From Desulfovibrionales bacterium (GTDB lineage Bacteria > Desulfobacterota > QYQD01), in the NCBI GenBank assembly GCA_028715605.1, contig JAQURM010000002.1, forward strand, positions 248,001 to 312,000: a stretch of DNA of 64,000 nt, given 5' to 3'. The notes beneath the pieces were generated by a model that was given only the letters and a program-made list of their open reading frames with translations, was not told the origin of the DNA and searched no databases. Of the stretch, positions 16,153 to 25,806 are shown piece by piece. The position numbers were made by a program, and so were the translations under genes. The first letter of the stretch is position 1. Every line of letters starts with the position of its first letter.

Positions 16153-19100
16153 ATGGCCGGCACTCAGTTAATAAGTGGATTGATCAGCGGTCTTGACTGG
16201 AGATCTATGGTTGACCAGTTGATAGCGGTCGAGCATAAGCGAGTTGACCTGGTCGCAAATAGAAAAAGTGAATATGAGTCAAAACTTGGCGAATGGCGGG
16301 GTGTGAATACGAAGCTGTTGGCCCTTAAAACAGCATCTACCGCCCTAAGCACCGAGAGCGCCTTTAAGGTGTTTTCCTCAACCACCACGTCCAACACAAG
16401 CACCGCAGCCTCCAATCTGCTGACGGTTTCCACCAGTTCCACGGCCTCTCCCGGGACCTATAACATTGAGGTCAATAATCTCGCTCAGTCGGAAAAGATT
16501 TCCTCAAAGAACTATGCCGCCACAGATACGGCCCTTTCTCTGTCCGGGGATATCTTAATATCGGGAAAGGTGGTCAGCATCGCGTCCACCGATACCCTGG
16601 CAAACATCAAAGACAAGATCAATGCCCTCAATACGGGGACGACGCCGACCGGAGTTACTGCCAGTATTGTCAAACACTCTTCTACAGATTATCACCTGGT
16701 CCTGAGGAGCGATGAGACAGGAGAGGACGGACTCAGTGTACTCGAGGGGGCCTATAATGGCGGTGATAACATCCTTGAGGAAATGGGTTTTATCAGCGGT
16801 TCAACCACCATCAAGAATACGACCAGCGACGGCGCCAAGAGCGACCTGTTTACGAGTTCCTACGGAGCCGTCAAGACACTATTAGGATTGACCAGCGCAC
16901 CGGGGGCCACCAATGTTACAATAGGTGGAAACTCCGTTAGTATTGATCTATCCAGCGCTACCGAATCACTGACGACGATTGCGCAAAAGATAGACGCGCT
17001 CGCGGGCATTTCGGCTGAGGTTGTCTCGGAAGAAGTGGATGGGGAGACTAAATACCGGATAGATATCAGCGGCACCACCTCTTTTACCGACAACGGCAAT
17101 GTCCTTCAGACGCTGGGCATTCTTGAAGGGACATACGGGACAGTCCAGGAGGTTCATTCAGGAGATGCGATTTATGCCATCGGCGGGGCGGCTATAACTG
17201 CTGCAACAAAGTTCTCAGAGATCTTCACGGGCGCCCTGCGCGGGGATCAAAAAAATCAGGAGATTTCAGCCCAGGGCAGCGACTATATCTCGGCAAGCAC
17301 CCAGTGGAATTGGATTAATACGGGGGGGGACGCTAATGATATAGATAATCTTGACACCATACGGGTTGAGGGAACGGACCATGACGGCAACGCGGTTGAT
17401 CAGACCTACACCATTAACGACAATACAGAAACTTTAAGCAACTTTTTGAGCTGGCTGGAAACCCAGTATGGTGGATCTTCAGAGGTTGATGCGTATTTTG
17501 ATTCCGACGGCAGACTGGTTCTCGAAGATCTTCAGTCCGGCAGCAGCCAGCTCAGTATCAGCAATGTGACGTACGGCGGCACCAATCTTACTTTCAGCGG
17601 TACCGAGCCATTTGGTAACAATATTTCAGACAACGACACCATCACCATTGCAGGGACAAGGGGAGACGGAACAACAGTCAGCGCTATTACATATACGATT
17701 GCTGATGCCAGCACAAATACAATACAGGATCTTTTGAATAAGATTCATGATGGAGATGCCGGTGATGACGCCTTTGGTGAGACGTCAAGGACTGCCACTC
17801 CCAGCGTTTCCGGCGGGAAAATCACAATTACCGATGACACGGCCGGAGACAGCCAACTTTCTCTATCTCTTATTGCCAACAACGAGGATGGCGGCACCCT
17901 TAATTTTGGAACGATCTCCATGACCACGGAAGGCCGATCCATGCAGATAGCTGCCGGGGAAGATGCCGAGATCGTGGTCGATAATGTGGTCATAACCAAC
18001 TCATCCAATACTATTACTGACATCATAGAAGGTACGACCCTGAATATTGCAGGGGAAAGCGCTGATACCACGGTTACCCTCAAAATAGAACGGGATATTA
18101 GCGCCATAAAGGAAAAAATCAATGCTGTGGCCGATGCCTATAATGCGATCATGGAGTACATAAATACCCAGTTCGACTATGATGAGGAGAATGAAAAGGT
18201 CGGGGGGATTCTCTTTGGGGACGGGACACTGTCTTCTATAAAGTCTGAATTGATAAATACCATCACGCAAACAGTCACGGGGGTATCCAGCGACTATAAC
18301 CGGTTGCCTCTGATCGGAGTCTCGCTGGATGACGATGCCCTGATGACCATTGATGACGAAGACCTGACCGCTGCCCTTCAGGCGAATTTTGATCATGTAA
18401 AAAAGCTTTTTATCGCCCATGGCTCGTCACCAAATTCCAATCTGGAGTATGTCGGGCATACAAATAATACAGTAGGGGGCGCCTATGATGTAAATATCAC
18501 CCAGGCCGGCACCCGCACCACTGTCACCGGCTCGAAAGCCCTCGCCGCGACGTTAGGGGAAGCGGTAACGGTGACCATTACGGATTATGCCACCGGCCGG
18601 GTGGCTGATGTGAGCCTTACCGATAGTATGGATATAGACGATGTGGTCAACGCCATCAATTCGGAGCTGGGCGAAGAATACACGGAGCAACTTAAGGGGG
18701 ATAACGCAAACGCCGGTGTCACCTCCTCGACCTTGTTTAACGATGCCAGTGTGGGCGGCGATAATAATGATGTCATCACGTTTTCCGGGACAAGACGGAA
18801 CGGAATCAGTGTTTCCGGGAGTTACACGATCAGCGATGCGACTACAGAAACCGTAGGAGACCTTCTTGAAGCTATCGAAGATATGTTCGAAGACGAGGTG
18901 ACCGCTGCCCTGGATAGTAATGGAAAATTAGTCATAACCGACACGCAAGCCGGGGACAGCAACCTTTCGTTTTCCATCGATACTACGGCGCTTGACGCCC
19001 TGAATTTCGGCACGGTTGACGTGGATCCCACCGGAGCGGATGGCAGCCAGGAAGGCCGTTACGCCATGACCATTACCGCATCCGAAGGTACGGGCGGCGA

Positions 19101-19614
19101 CGCAAACAAGCTGATCCTGACTCATAATACATACGGCACCGGGCATATCATTGTGGTCTCCCAGTCCAGCGCCTCGGACCCCCTGGGACTGGACGATGCC
19201 ACGCAGGTTTACGGCAAAGATGTTGCCGGAACGATCAATAGCGTGACCGCCACGGGGAGCGGACAAACGCTCTATCTGGATAGTGATGGCAACAACGCAG
19301 ACGGTTTGTCGATTAACTATACGGGCAGCGGCACCACCACTACAACTTTTACCTTAACCCTGGGGATCGCAGATTTGCTGGAACGTCAGCTTGGCTTTAT
19401 CACCGATGCCACTGATGGGTACGTGACGTACAAACAGACCTCCCTTGAAGACAGCATTGACAGCTTTGAGACCCAGATCGAGCAAATGGAGGCAAGCCTG
19501 AACCGCAAAATGGATGTGATGATCAGCCAGTTCGTGGCCATGGAACAGGTAATCGGTCGACTTCAGACTGTAAGCAGTTGGTTGTCCTCCCAGATGACCG
19601 CGATGTTTTACTAA
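16153..19614 (+). CDS. fliD: Flagellar filament cap protein FliD (unusually large, 1153 aa)
   Basis: The cap at the filament tip that folds exported flagellin. The N-terminal family domain is clear (GLISGLDWRSMVDQLIAVEHKRVDLV, residues 9-34), and the C-terminal coiled-coil end is present (SIDSFETQIEQMEASLNRKMDVMISQF, about 1098-1124). Usual FliD length is 450-700 aa. The extra mass is a middle region with three related modules near 403, 497 and 876, each with a G-T-R/D-x-x-G turn, a YTI-D-A/N-T-T core and a DT-G-S-LS end. Flagellin_IN-like strands are also present (NIKDKINALNTG). GGGAGG precedes the ATG. It is followed by fliS. Confidence -1.
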   Translation: MAGTQLISGLISGLDWRSMVDQLIAVEHKRVDLVANRKSEYESKLGEWRGVNTKLLALKTASTALSTESAFKVFSSTTTSNTSTAASNLLTVSTSSTASPGTYNIEVNNLAQSEKISSKNYAATDTALSLSGDILISGKVVSIASTDTLANIKDKINALNTGTTPTGVTASIVKHSSTDYHLVLRSDETGEDGLSVLEGAYNGGDNILEEMGFISGSTTIKNTTSDGAKSDLFTSSYGAVKTLLGLTSAPGATNVTIGGNSVSIDLSSATESLTTIAQKIDALAGISAEVVSEEVDGETKYRIDISGTTSFTDNGNVLQTLGILEGTYGTVQEVHSGDAIYAIGGAAITAATKFSEIFTGALRGDQKNQEISAQGSDYISASTQWNWINTGGDANDIDNLDTIRVEGTDHDGNAVDQTYTINDNTETLSNFLSWLETQYGGSSEVDAYFDSDGRLVLEDLQSGSSQLSISNVTYGGTNLTFSGTEPFGNNISDNDTITIAGTRGDGTTVSAITYTIADASTNTIQDLLNKIHDGDAGDDAFGETSRTATPSVSGGKITITDDTAGDSQLSLSLIANNEDGGTLNFGTISMTTEGRSMQIAAGEDAEIVVDNVVITNSSNTITDIIEGTTLNIAGESADTTVTLKIERDISAIKEKINAVADAYNAIMEYINTQFDYDEENEKVGGILFGDGTLSSIKSELINTITQTVTGVSSDYNRLPLIGVSLDDDALMTIDDEDLTAALQANFDHVKKLFIAHGSSPNSNLEYVGHTNNTVGGAYDVNITQAGTRTTVTGSKALAATLGEAVTVTITDYATGRVADVSLTDSMDIDDVVNAINSELGEEYTEQLKGDNANAGVTSSTLFNDASVGGDNNDVITFSGTRRNGISVSGSYTISDATTETVGDLLEAIEDMFEDEVTAALDSNGKLVITDTQAGDSNLSFSIDTTALDALNFGTVDVDPTGADGSQEGRYAMTITASEGTGGDANKLILTHNTYGTGHIIVVSQSSASDPLGLDDATQVYGKDVAGTINSVTATGSGQTLYLDSDGNNADGLSINYTGSGTTTTTFTLTLGIADLLERQLGFITDATDGYVTYKQTSLEDSIDSFETQIEQMEASLNRKMDVMISQFVAMEQVIGRLQTVSSWLSSQMTAMFY

Positions 19615-19642
19615 AAAATTTGAAGGATAAGGAGTAACACGG

Positions 19643-20077
19643 ATGAAGTACCCCAAAGGCGCTAGAGCTTATAAAAATACAGCAGTAGGGACGGCTGACC
19701 AGAAGGACCTGATCCTTATTTGCTACGATGAGGCCCTAAGGTCTCTCCAATTCGGAAAGGAGTGTTATTTCAAGAAGGAATTTGAGGAAAAAGCGAGGCA
19801 ATTTATTCGGGCGCAGGGTTTTATATCAGAGCTGTTGTGTTCGCTGAATATGCAAGCCGGCGGCGAGATTGCCCGGAACTTAAGCGCTATTTACAAGTTC
19901 TGCTTGCAACATATTGTGCAAGGTGACGTAAGTGGAAATATGAGGGCTATTGATGATATTATTAAGATGCTTTCAGAACTAAGATCAGCCTGGGCGCAGC
20001 TTGATATGAGGACCCAGGTTGAGTCCCGGCCTGAGGAAGTAACCGGTGAGGCCAGGGAATTCAGTGTGGGGGCCTGA
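19643..20077 (+). CDS. fliS: Flagellin export chaperone FliS
   Basis: A 144-aa cytoplasmic chaperone that binds the flagellin C-terminus before export. Family features are the N-terminal AYKNTAVGTADQKDLILICYDEALRSL (9-35), with the Tyr/Asp helix, and the four-helix-bundle pattern through RAIDDIIKMLSELRSAW (about 100-116). Length is normal. It lies 28 bp after fliD with AAGGAG before the ATG. Confidence -1.
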   Translation: MKYPKGARAYKNTAVGTADQKDLILICYDEALRSLQFGKECYFKKEFEEKARQFIRAQGFISELLCSLNMQAGGEIARNLSAIYKFCLQHIVQGDVSGNMRAIDDIIKMLSELRSAWAQLDMRTQVESRPEEVTGEAREFSVGA

Positions 20078-20078
20078 T

Positions 20079-20639
<561 letters not shown>

Positions 20640-20687
20640 TGTTTTTTTATTGTCTTATCCCCTCTACCTAAATATCCCCGGCATATT

Positions 20688-20714
20688 TAAGTTTCCTGTC
20701 TTTTTTGACGATAA
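20688..20714 (+). promoter_or_regulatory. Sigma-28 type promoter candidate for the response regulator at 20819
   Basis: TTAAGTTT (from 20687) - 12 nt - GACGATAA (20707-20714). Same spacer as the fliC, motA and 54.9-kb promoters. It lies about 105 nt before the start codon. The rest of the 20640-20818 gap is AT-rich, with no gene seen. Confidence -1.
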
Positions 20715-20818
20715 GCCAGAAAAATCTATGTTCTTATTTTAGAGAGTTACTTTAGAAAGTTGCAGAAGTTACAAGAGCTACAAATACTTCAGTTTGTGAA
20801 TTTTGGAAGAATCTGGAC

Positions 20819-21511
20819 ATGAATGGAAATACTGATAGAAACATCCATATCCTCATTGTTGAGGACGAAAAGAACATTGGTGATCTTCTAAGGGAGAGCC
20901 TTGCGTCTGACGATCGCAGCATAAAGGTCTCATACGATGGGGCGGAGGCTATCCGCGAGCTTAAACGGAAGAAGTATGACCTGGTAATAACGGATATTAT
21001 GCTGCCCGGCGCAAGCGGGATAGATGTTCTTCGCGAGGCCAAAACCCTTTATCCGCACAGTATGGTTATCATTATTACCGGCTACGCCTCCCTGGAGACG
21101 GCCATAGAAGCAGTCAGGGAAGGGGCCTATGACTACCTGCGCAAACCATTTCGACTGGACGAAATAAAGATAGCTGTTAACAACGCCTGCGAAAAGATAA
21201 GACTTATAAGGGAAAATAGTCTTTTAATGCATGACCTGAAAGAGGCGTATGCCGAGTTAAAGAGATTTGATGAGGCCGAGAAGAGACAGGCAAAAGCTGA
21301 TGGGGCGAATATCGGAAGAACTGAGTTAAGATCAAATTCTTTGGACATATTCCCCCGGCATGTTATTCCGCCTTCGTATTTCGAGGGGGAGGAGGGGATC
21401 AAGAAGATTCTAACCGATCTGGAGCGGATTGTTCGCCTGAAGAATGCCGGCTTATTGGATGAAGACGAGTTTAGCCTTTGCAAGAAACTGCTGCTTGAGA
21501 TGGCAAAATAA
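20819..21511 (+). CDS. Response regulator with C-terminal SHOCT-like segment
   Basis: 230 aa. The N-terminal receiver domain (about 9-125) has the acidic pocket VEDE, the phospho-acceptor Asp59 in VITDIMLPG, Thr/Ser in IIITGYAS and Lys in YLRKPFRLDE. A coiled segment follows (about 130-165). The C-terminus (about 195-230) reads KKILTDLERIVRLKNAGLLD and then EDEFSLCKKLLLE, like a SHOCT oligomerisation/anchoring motif. There is no DNA-binding or enzymatic output domain. It sits at the head of the signalling block next to the flagellar genes under a sigma-28-like promoter, so a motility role is likely. Confidence -1.
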   Translation: MNGNTDRNIHILIVEDEKNIGDLLRESLASDDRSIKVSYDGAEAIRELKRKKYDLVITDIMLPGASGIDVLREAKTLYPHSMVIIITGYASLETAIEAVREGAYDYLRKPFRLDEIKIAVNNACEKIRLIRENSLLMHDLKEAYAELKRFDEAEKRQAKADGANIGRTELRSNSLDIFPRHVIPPSYFEGEEGIKKILTDLERIVRLKNAGLLDEDEFSLCKKLLLEMAK

Positions 21512-21515
21512 AAGT

Positions 21516-21622
21516 GATGAGTGATGACTAAAAAAGAATTCAGGAGACAGGATACAGGAGACAGAAGACATTCTGAATTCTGACCAATGACCAATGACTA
21601 TTGACCAGTGACCAATAAATAG
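21516..21622. repeat. R3 repeat tract (TGACCAATGACTA) with an ACAGGAGACAGAAGAC unit
   Basis: GTGATGAGTGATGACT units, a GAATTC-bounded ACAGGAGACAGAAGACA stretch and TGACCAATGACCAATGACTA units. Related tracts occur at about 30336-30424 and 39495-39580. It fills the gap before the HD-GYP gene. Confidence -1.
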
Positions 21623-21643
21623 CTCCGATTAGAAAGGTACACT

Positions 21644-23215
21644 ATGGACAAGCCTTTAAATGTGATGGTGGTTGACGACGATGCGGTCATCTGCGAGACG
21701 CTGCGGGAATTTTTTCTTGCCCTGGGCGATTACGAGGTATTTACGGCCCATGATGGTTACGAGGCCTTTGATCTGCTGAATAAAGTAGAGATGGATTGTA
21801 TTTTTGTTGATTTCATGATGCCGGGCATGAGCGGTTTGCAGTTCCTGGAGAAGGTGAAGACCCATGACAAGTCTATTCTGGTCGTAGTTATGACCGGATA
21901 TCCTTCTCATGACGCCATTATTGAGGCTATGCGTAAGGGCGCCTCAGATTTTTTAACCAAGCCGTTTAAATTAGATGAGATAAGAATAGCCTTGGAAAGG
22001 CTGGCCCGGGAGCGTTCCATCTTAAAAGAAAATATATTTTTAAGCGAGGAACTCAAAGAGAAGAAGGCCCTGGAGGACCTTAATAAACGATTAGAGAAAA
22101 AGATCAGAGAGCAGTCTATACTCTTTATGATCGGTGATACCCTGAGCAAGGTTCATCGCACCGAGGAACTTTATCAAAAAATAGTTGAGATGGCCTGCCA
22201 ATTGGTGGACGCCGAAAAATCATTTTTTATGCTGGCCGATATGGAGAAGGGAGAGATGGTGCTCATTGCTGCCAAGGGTATTGATAAAGAGGAATATATC
22301 GGTAGATGGGCGGCCCCATTAAAAGGCAATATGATCGGGCAGGTTATCTTAGAGGGCGTGCCCTTGATTTTAAAGGACATTCAGAAACATGGCGGTCCCA
22401 AACTGGATTTTTTGCCCCAAGGCATCAAGGGGACGCTTATTACTATCCCGTTTAAAATCCGCAATGAGACCTTTGGTGCTTTAACTGTGACCGGGAAGAA
22501 GACGGGGGATGTTTTTTCTGAAGAAGACCTTTTTATCCTCTTTTTACTGGCAGAGAAGTCTTCCCTGACCGTAGAAAATTTGATCTTATATGAAAGCGTG
22601 ATGTTGAACCTCCACGCCACATTAAGGGCGCTGGTCAGTACGCTGGAGGCGAAAGATCCTTATACCAGAAGTCACTCGGGACGGGTAACCGCTTATGCCA
22701 TAAAGATAGCCAGGGCCTTGGGACTTAAGCAGGAAGAGATCGATTCCATAGCCTTTGCCGGCTATCTGCATGATATAGGGAAAATAGGCATCCGGGATGA
22801 TATTCTCTTAAAGCCGGGTAAGCTTTTAGCGCAGGAATATGATATTATAAAAAAACATCCGGTTATCGGTGAAAATATAGTTAAACACCTTGGGCTATTG
22901 CCTAAGGAAAAGGCCATTATCCGGCACCACCATGAGAGATGGGATGGCAAAGGATATCCGGACGGGCTTAATGGAGAAGATATACCGTTGCTTTCCCGGA
23001 TACTGGCGGTGGCGGATGCTTATGATGCCTTGACTTCCAACCGCCCTTATCGTAAGGCCAAAAGCCGGAGCGAGGCTATCCGAATACTGCAAGAGAACAG
23101 GTTTATCCAGTTTGATGGTCAGTGTGTAGATATGTTGGTCGGCATTTTGGATGAGGAGGGCAATACCAAAGAAATTAAAAAGGGATTTAAGCGCCGGCAC
23201 ATGTCAATAGCTTGA
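21644..23215 (+). CDS. Response regulator with GAF and HD-GYP domains (c-di-GMP phosphodiesterase)
   Basis: 523 aa. Receiver domain (1-125) with Asp56 in FVDFMMPG and Lys in FLTKPFKLDE; coiled linker; GAF domain (about 160-310, with KSFFMLADMEKGEMVL and GQVILEGVP); then HD-GYP (about 325-515) with the metal-binding HD pair His376-Asp377 in YLHDIGK and the GYP motif at 437-439 (DGKGYPDGLNGEDI). Such enzymes hydrolyse c-di-GMP, here under phosphorylation control. All key residues are present. A short ribosome site, GAAAGG, precedes the ATG. Near CheZ, PilZ and motAB, it probably promotes motility. Confidence -1.
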   Translation: MDKPLNVMVVDDDAVICETLREFFLALGDYEVFTAHDGYEAFDLLNKVEMDCIFVDFMMPGMSGLQFLEKVKTHDKSILVVVMTGYPSHDAIIEAMRKGASDFLTKPFKLDEIRIALERLARERSILKENIFLSEELKEKKALEDLNKRLEKKIREQSILFMIGDTLSKVHRTEELYQKIVEMACQLVDAEKSFFMLADMEKGEMVLIAAKGIDKEEYIGRWAAPLKGNMIGQVILEGVPLILKDIQKHGGPKLDFLPQGIKGTLITIPFKIRNETFGALTVTGKKTGDVFSEEDLFILFLLAEKSSLTVENLILYESVMLNLHATLRALVSTLEAKDPYTRSHSGRVTAYAIKIARALGLKQEEIDSIAFAGYLHDIGKIGIRDDILLKPGKLLAQEYDIIKKHPVIGENIVKHLGLLPKEKAIIRHHHERWDGKGYPDGLNGEDIPLLSRILAVADAYDALTSNRPYRKAKSRSEAIRILQENRFIQFDGQCVDMLVGILDEEGNTKEIKKGFKRRHMSIA

Positions 23216-23260
23216 CGGTATGTCGATTTTTACTACAACATTGAATATAGGTGAAGAGCA

Positions 23261-23392
23261 CGTAGGGTGGGCTTTGCCCACCAAAGGAAATGCCAAATTA
23301 TTTCTGGACTTAAGGCTTTAGCCTTTTATAAAATCCTGAAGGGTTAACTCCAGCGGTGGTTACGTATTAATGTGGGCAAAGCCCACCCTACG
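23261..23392. repeat. R6 MITE-like element with perfect 21-bp terminal inverted repeats
   Basis: The left end starts CGTAGGGTGGGCTTTGCCC and the right end is its exact reverse complement over 21 bp. The element is 132 bp long and non-coding. From memory, GTAGGGTGGGC repeats of this kind are widespread in bacterial genomes. It lies in the gap before the PilZ gene. Confidence -1.
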
Positions 23393-23444
23393 ACTGATAG
23401 CTGAGTGCTGACTGCTTCATCCGGAACTCTCGGATTTCCGGATG
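23389..23444. repeat. R5 AGCTGA tract and R10 CATCCGGAA hairpin
   Basis: GACTGATAGCTGAGTGCTGACTGC is followed by a hairpin with perfect 9-bp arms, CATCCGGAA / TTCCGGATG (23418-23444). The same pair of motifs occurs in inverted order at 37973-38014. Confidence -1.
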
Positions 23445-23504
23445 GAAACTATTTATTTGGCATGATAAGTGCAAATGCCTCGTATGGGGGAGAATGAATC
23501 TCTG

Positions 23505-24095
23505 ATGGACGAAAAAGAGAATATAGAAAAGCGAGAATTTGCCCGCGCCAGGGTCAGCCTGCCTGTTCAATACAATATCTTTGACTTAGAGGGATATAAT
23601 AAGCTACGGAAAAAGAGAAAGGCTGAGACCCGGGTCTGCCGGCACAATCTTTTGGCTATTACATTTCCTCCTACGCCAATTTCCCGCCGCGAAGAGACCG
23701 ATTATGATATAAGGGAACGCCTGGAAATCATTAATAATAAATTGGATTACTTAATAGGTCTTATTATAGGTGGTGTGCCAAAGAAGGAATATAAATATAG
23801 GGATGCGGTAGTGGAGTTAAGCGGCGCAGGATTGAGAATTATGACCTGCCGGCCGATTCCCCCGGCGATGTATCTGGAACTCTGTCTTATAGTGCCATTT
23901 TTTCCCTATTTTATCGATGAGATTTATGGACAGGTCAAACGGGTAATCTCCGTACAGGAGGAAAATTCCCCTGAAGAAGCCTGTGAGGTGGCCGTAGAAT
24001 TTATAGAGATAGAAGATGGCGTCAGAGAGAAATTGATTCAATTAACGTTTGAAAAACAAAGGGAGCTTTTGCGGAGCAGGAGGGAGGGAAAATGA
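23505..24095 (+). CDS. PilZ domain protein (putative c-di-GMP receptor)
   Basis: About 196 aa from the ATG at 23505, where the conserved KREFARARVSLPVQYNI follows; in-frame starts at 23469 (GTG), 23475 and 23484 are also possible, and only GGGGGAG (23486) looks like a ribosome site. PilZ proteins bind c-di-GMP through an N-terminal RxxxR; here the cluster is KREFARAR. A D/NxSxxG-like motif appears as VVELSGAGLRI (about 105-115), partly degenerate. A helical insert lies between (about 60-85). It is followed by PFFPYFIDEIYGQVKRV and EVAVEFIEIE strands. It is likely a motility/adhesion effector; actual binding is not certain. Confidence -1.
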   Translation: MDEKENIEKREFARARVSLPVQYNIFDLEGYNKLRKKRKAETRVCRHNLLAITFPPTPISRREETDYDIRERLEIINNKLDYLIGLIIGGVPKKEYKYRDAVVELSGAGLRIMTCRPIPPAMYLELCLIVPFFPYFIDEIYGQVKRVISVQEENSPEEACEVAVEFIEIEDGVREKLIQLTFEKQRELLRSRREGK

Positions 24096-24146
24096 GTTTG
24101 TTTTTGACCCCTCAAGCTGATAAGATAGAGGAAAGGAACGTAAACG

Positions 24147-24215
24147 TTCCCCGTTGTTCGTTCACCGTTCACCGAAAAAAGCTTTTCGGGTTCCTACTGA
24201 CAACGGTAAACTGAT
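24147..24215. repeat. R2 palindromic repeat
   Basis: GTTCGTTCACCGTTCACC, then the centre GAAAAAAGCTTTTCGG, then a degenerate GACAACGGTAAACTG right arm. It lies between the PilZ gene and a histidine kinase gene. Confidence -1.
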
Positions 24216-24242
24216 ACAAAAGAACAAAGCAGGTGCAAGGCC

Positions 24243-25043
24243 TTGGAAGATAAATTAATACAGGAAGTAATCCACCAGCATTATATGTCCGGTATCGGGC
24301 GGTTAATGAAGGGCGTGGCCCATAATATGAATGGGCCCTTACAGGTTCTATCTATTCAGGTTGAACTTTTGAAAAAAATAATGGCCGAAGGGGGGGGGAT
24401 TTTAGCTGACCTGGGCGCATTATCTTTCTCCGGCGAGGGTGGAAAACTTCTGAAGGATCTCGAGAGTAAACAAGAGATATGCGTTAAGAAGATCGGACAA
24501 CTGGAAGAGGAGTTGGAGCGGCTGCATAGCATGACGGATTTTATTGTTAACCGGTGCAGCGCAAGCGAAGAGAACAATACCAGTATGGTGGACCTCAATG
24601 AGGTAATAAAAGATGAGGTCGTCCTCCTGCACGCAGACCTGTTTTTTAAGCATAAGGTCAAGAAGACACTAAAGTTAAAGGAATCTTTACCGTTGATCTT
24701 TGCCCGGTATCCGGACTTGAGTCAGGCCCTGAATCACATTCTCCAAAACGCAATAGAAGCGATTATTGACGCAGAGGAACGGGAAATCATCGTTGAAACC
24801 GGTCTGAATGGTGGTAATGTCTTTGTTTCTGTACAGGATACAGGTTGCGGGATACCTCCTTCAGCCAAAGAGAAGCTCTTTACCCCGTTTTATACTACTA
24901 AACCTCACCCCCATCCCGGACTTGGTTTATTTTTGGCCAGGAAGATATTGGAACCGTTAAGAGCAAAGTTTAAGGTCGAAAGCGAACCGGGAATGACCCG
25001 GGTGGCGGTGTTTTTCCCCTATAAAAAGAAGGAGAAAATGTGA
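24243..25043 (+). CDS. Soluble histidine kinase
   Basis: 266 aa, starting at TTG. The phospho-acceptor region is at the very N-terminus: GVAHNMNGPLQVL with His27. The ATPase domain follows (about 150-262): N box NHILQNAIEAI, G1 box VQDTGCGIPPSAKE, F box LFTPFYTTK and G2 box HPGLGLFLARKIL. No membrane segment or sensor domain is present, so the input must come from a partner. The 3' end is adjacent to cheZ without a gap, suggesting an operon PilZ-HK-CheZ-HDOD. All kinase boxes are intact. Confidence -1.
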   Translation: MEDKLIQEVIHQHYMSGIGRLMKGVAHNMNGPLQVLSIQVELLKKIMAEGGGILADLGALSFSGEGGKLLKDLESKQEICVKKIGQLEEELERLHSMTDFIVNRCSASEENNTSMVDLNEVIKDEVVLLHADLFFKHKVKKTLKLKESLPLIFARYPDLSQALNHILQNAIEAIIDAEEREIIVETGLNGGNVFVSVQDTGCGIPPSAKEKLFTPFYTTKPHPHPGLGLFLARKILEPLRAKFKVESEPGMTRVAVFFPYKKKEKM

Positions 25044-25793
25044 ATGAAGTTTGCAGATGAAAAAACCATGGATGAGTTGGTGCGGCAGATTGGTCAATAC
25101 GTTGCCGAGACCCTGGAACCTACCTTTCGCGTTACACTGGAGACAGAGATAGGCAAGGCGCTGGACCGGGCTATAAATGAAGGCCGATTCTATAAATACA
25201 TGAGCGGGGAATTTCAAAAAGGGATAACCGGACTGTTCAAAGAAATATCTGACTTCAAAAAGACAACCGTTCAAACCGAATCCTCCTGCCTTCCGGATGC
25301 CCAGGAGAATGCCGAGAAGATGCTGTCAGAGGCATCCACCCAATTGGATTATGTCTTTAAATCTACAGAGGAAGCGGCCACCAAGATATTGGACATCATA
25401 GAGAAGAACATGGGGGTCCAGGAAAGGATATCGACTCTTCTGGAAAAAGAAGGGGCAAAGGTTTCCAGCAATGGTTTTGTTGGGGAGCTTAAGGCTATAA
25501 ACACAGAGATACAGAATGATTATGTAGAGATTATGACTACCTTAAGCTTCCAGGATCTTACCGGGCAACGCATCAAAAAGGTTGTAGGATTCTTATCATT
25601 TATTGAAAATGAAGTACTGCGCCTGTTAATCTCAACCGGGATGAAGATAAAGGAGAAAGCGGCCTATCCGGATAAAGACGCAGAGCAGATCATCTCTGAG
25701 GCCGAAGCCAGGGCAGATATCACTTTAAAAGGACCGCAAGACGGGACAAGCCAGGCGGACATAGATAAGTTATTGGCTGACCTGGGTCTTTAG
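25044..25793 (+). CDS. cheZ: CheZ-type protein phosphatase
   Basis: 249 aa. CheZ dephosphorylates CheY-P. The catalytic signature QDLTGQ is present at 170-175 (Asp171 and Gln175). The C-terminus SQADIDKLLADLGL resembles the CheY-binding tail of CheZ, joined by a flexible Ala/Gly-rich linker. Long amphipathic helices (about 95-165) fit the four-helix hairpin. It starts directly after the kinase stop with AAGGAG before it. No cheA or cheY of standard form is in the window; its target may be one of the neighbouring receiver proteins. Confidence -1.
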   Translation: MKFADEKTMDELVRQIGQYVAETLEPTFRVTLETEIGKALDRAINEGRFYKYMSGEFQKGITGLFKEISDFKKTTVQTESSCLPDAQENAEKMLSEASTQLDYVFKSTEEAATKILDIIEKNMGVQERISTLLEKEGAKVSSNGFVGELKAINTEIQNDYVEIMTTLSFQDLTGQRIKKVVGFLSFIENEVLRLLISTGMKIKEKAAYPDKDAEQIISEAEARADITLKGPQDGTSQADIDKLLADLGL

Positions 25794-25806
25794 GTGAATT
25801 TTAATC

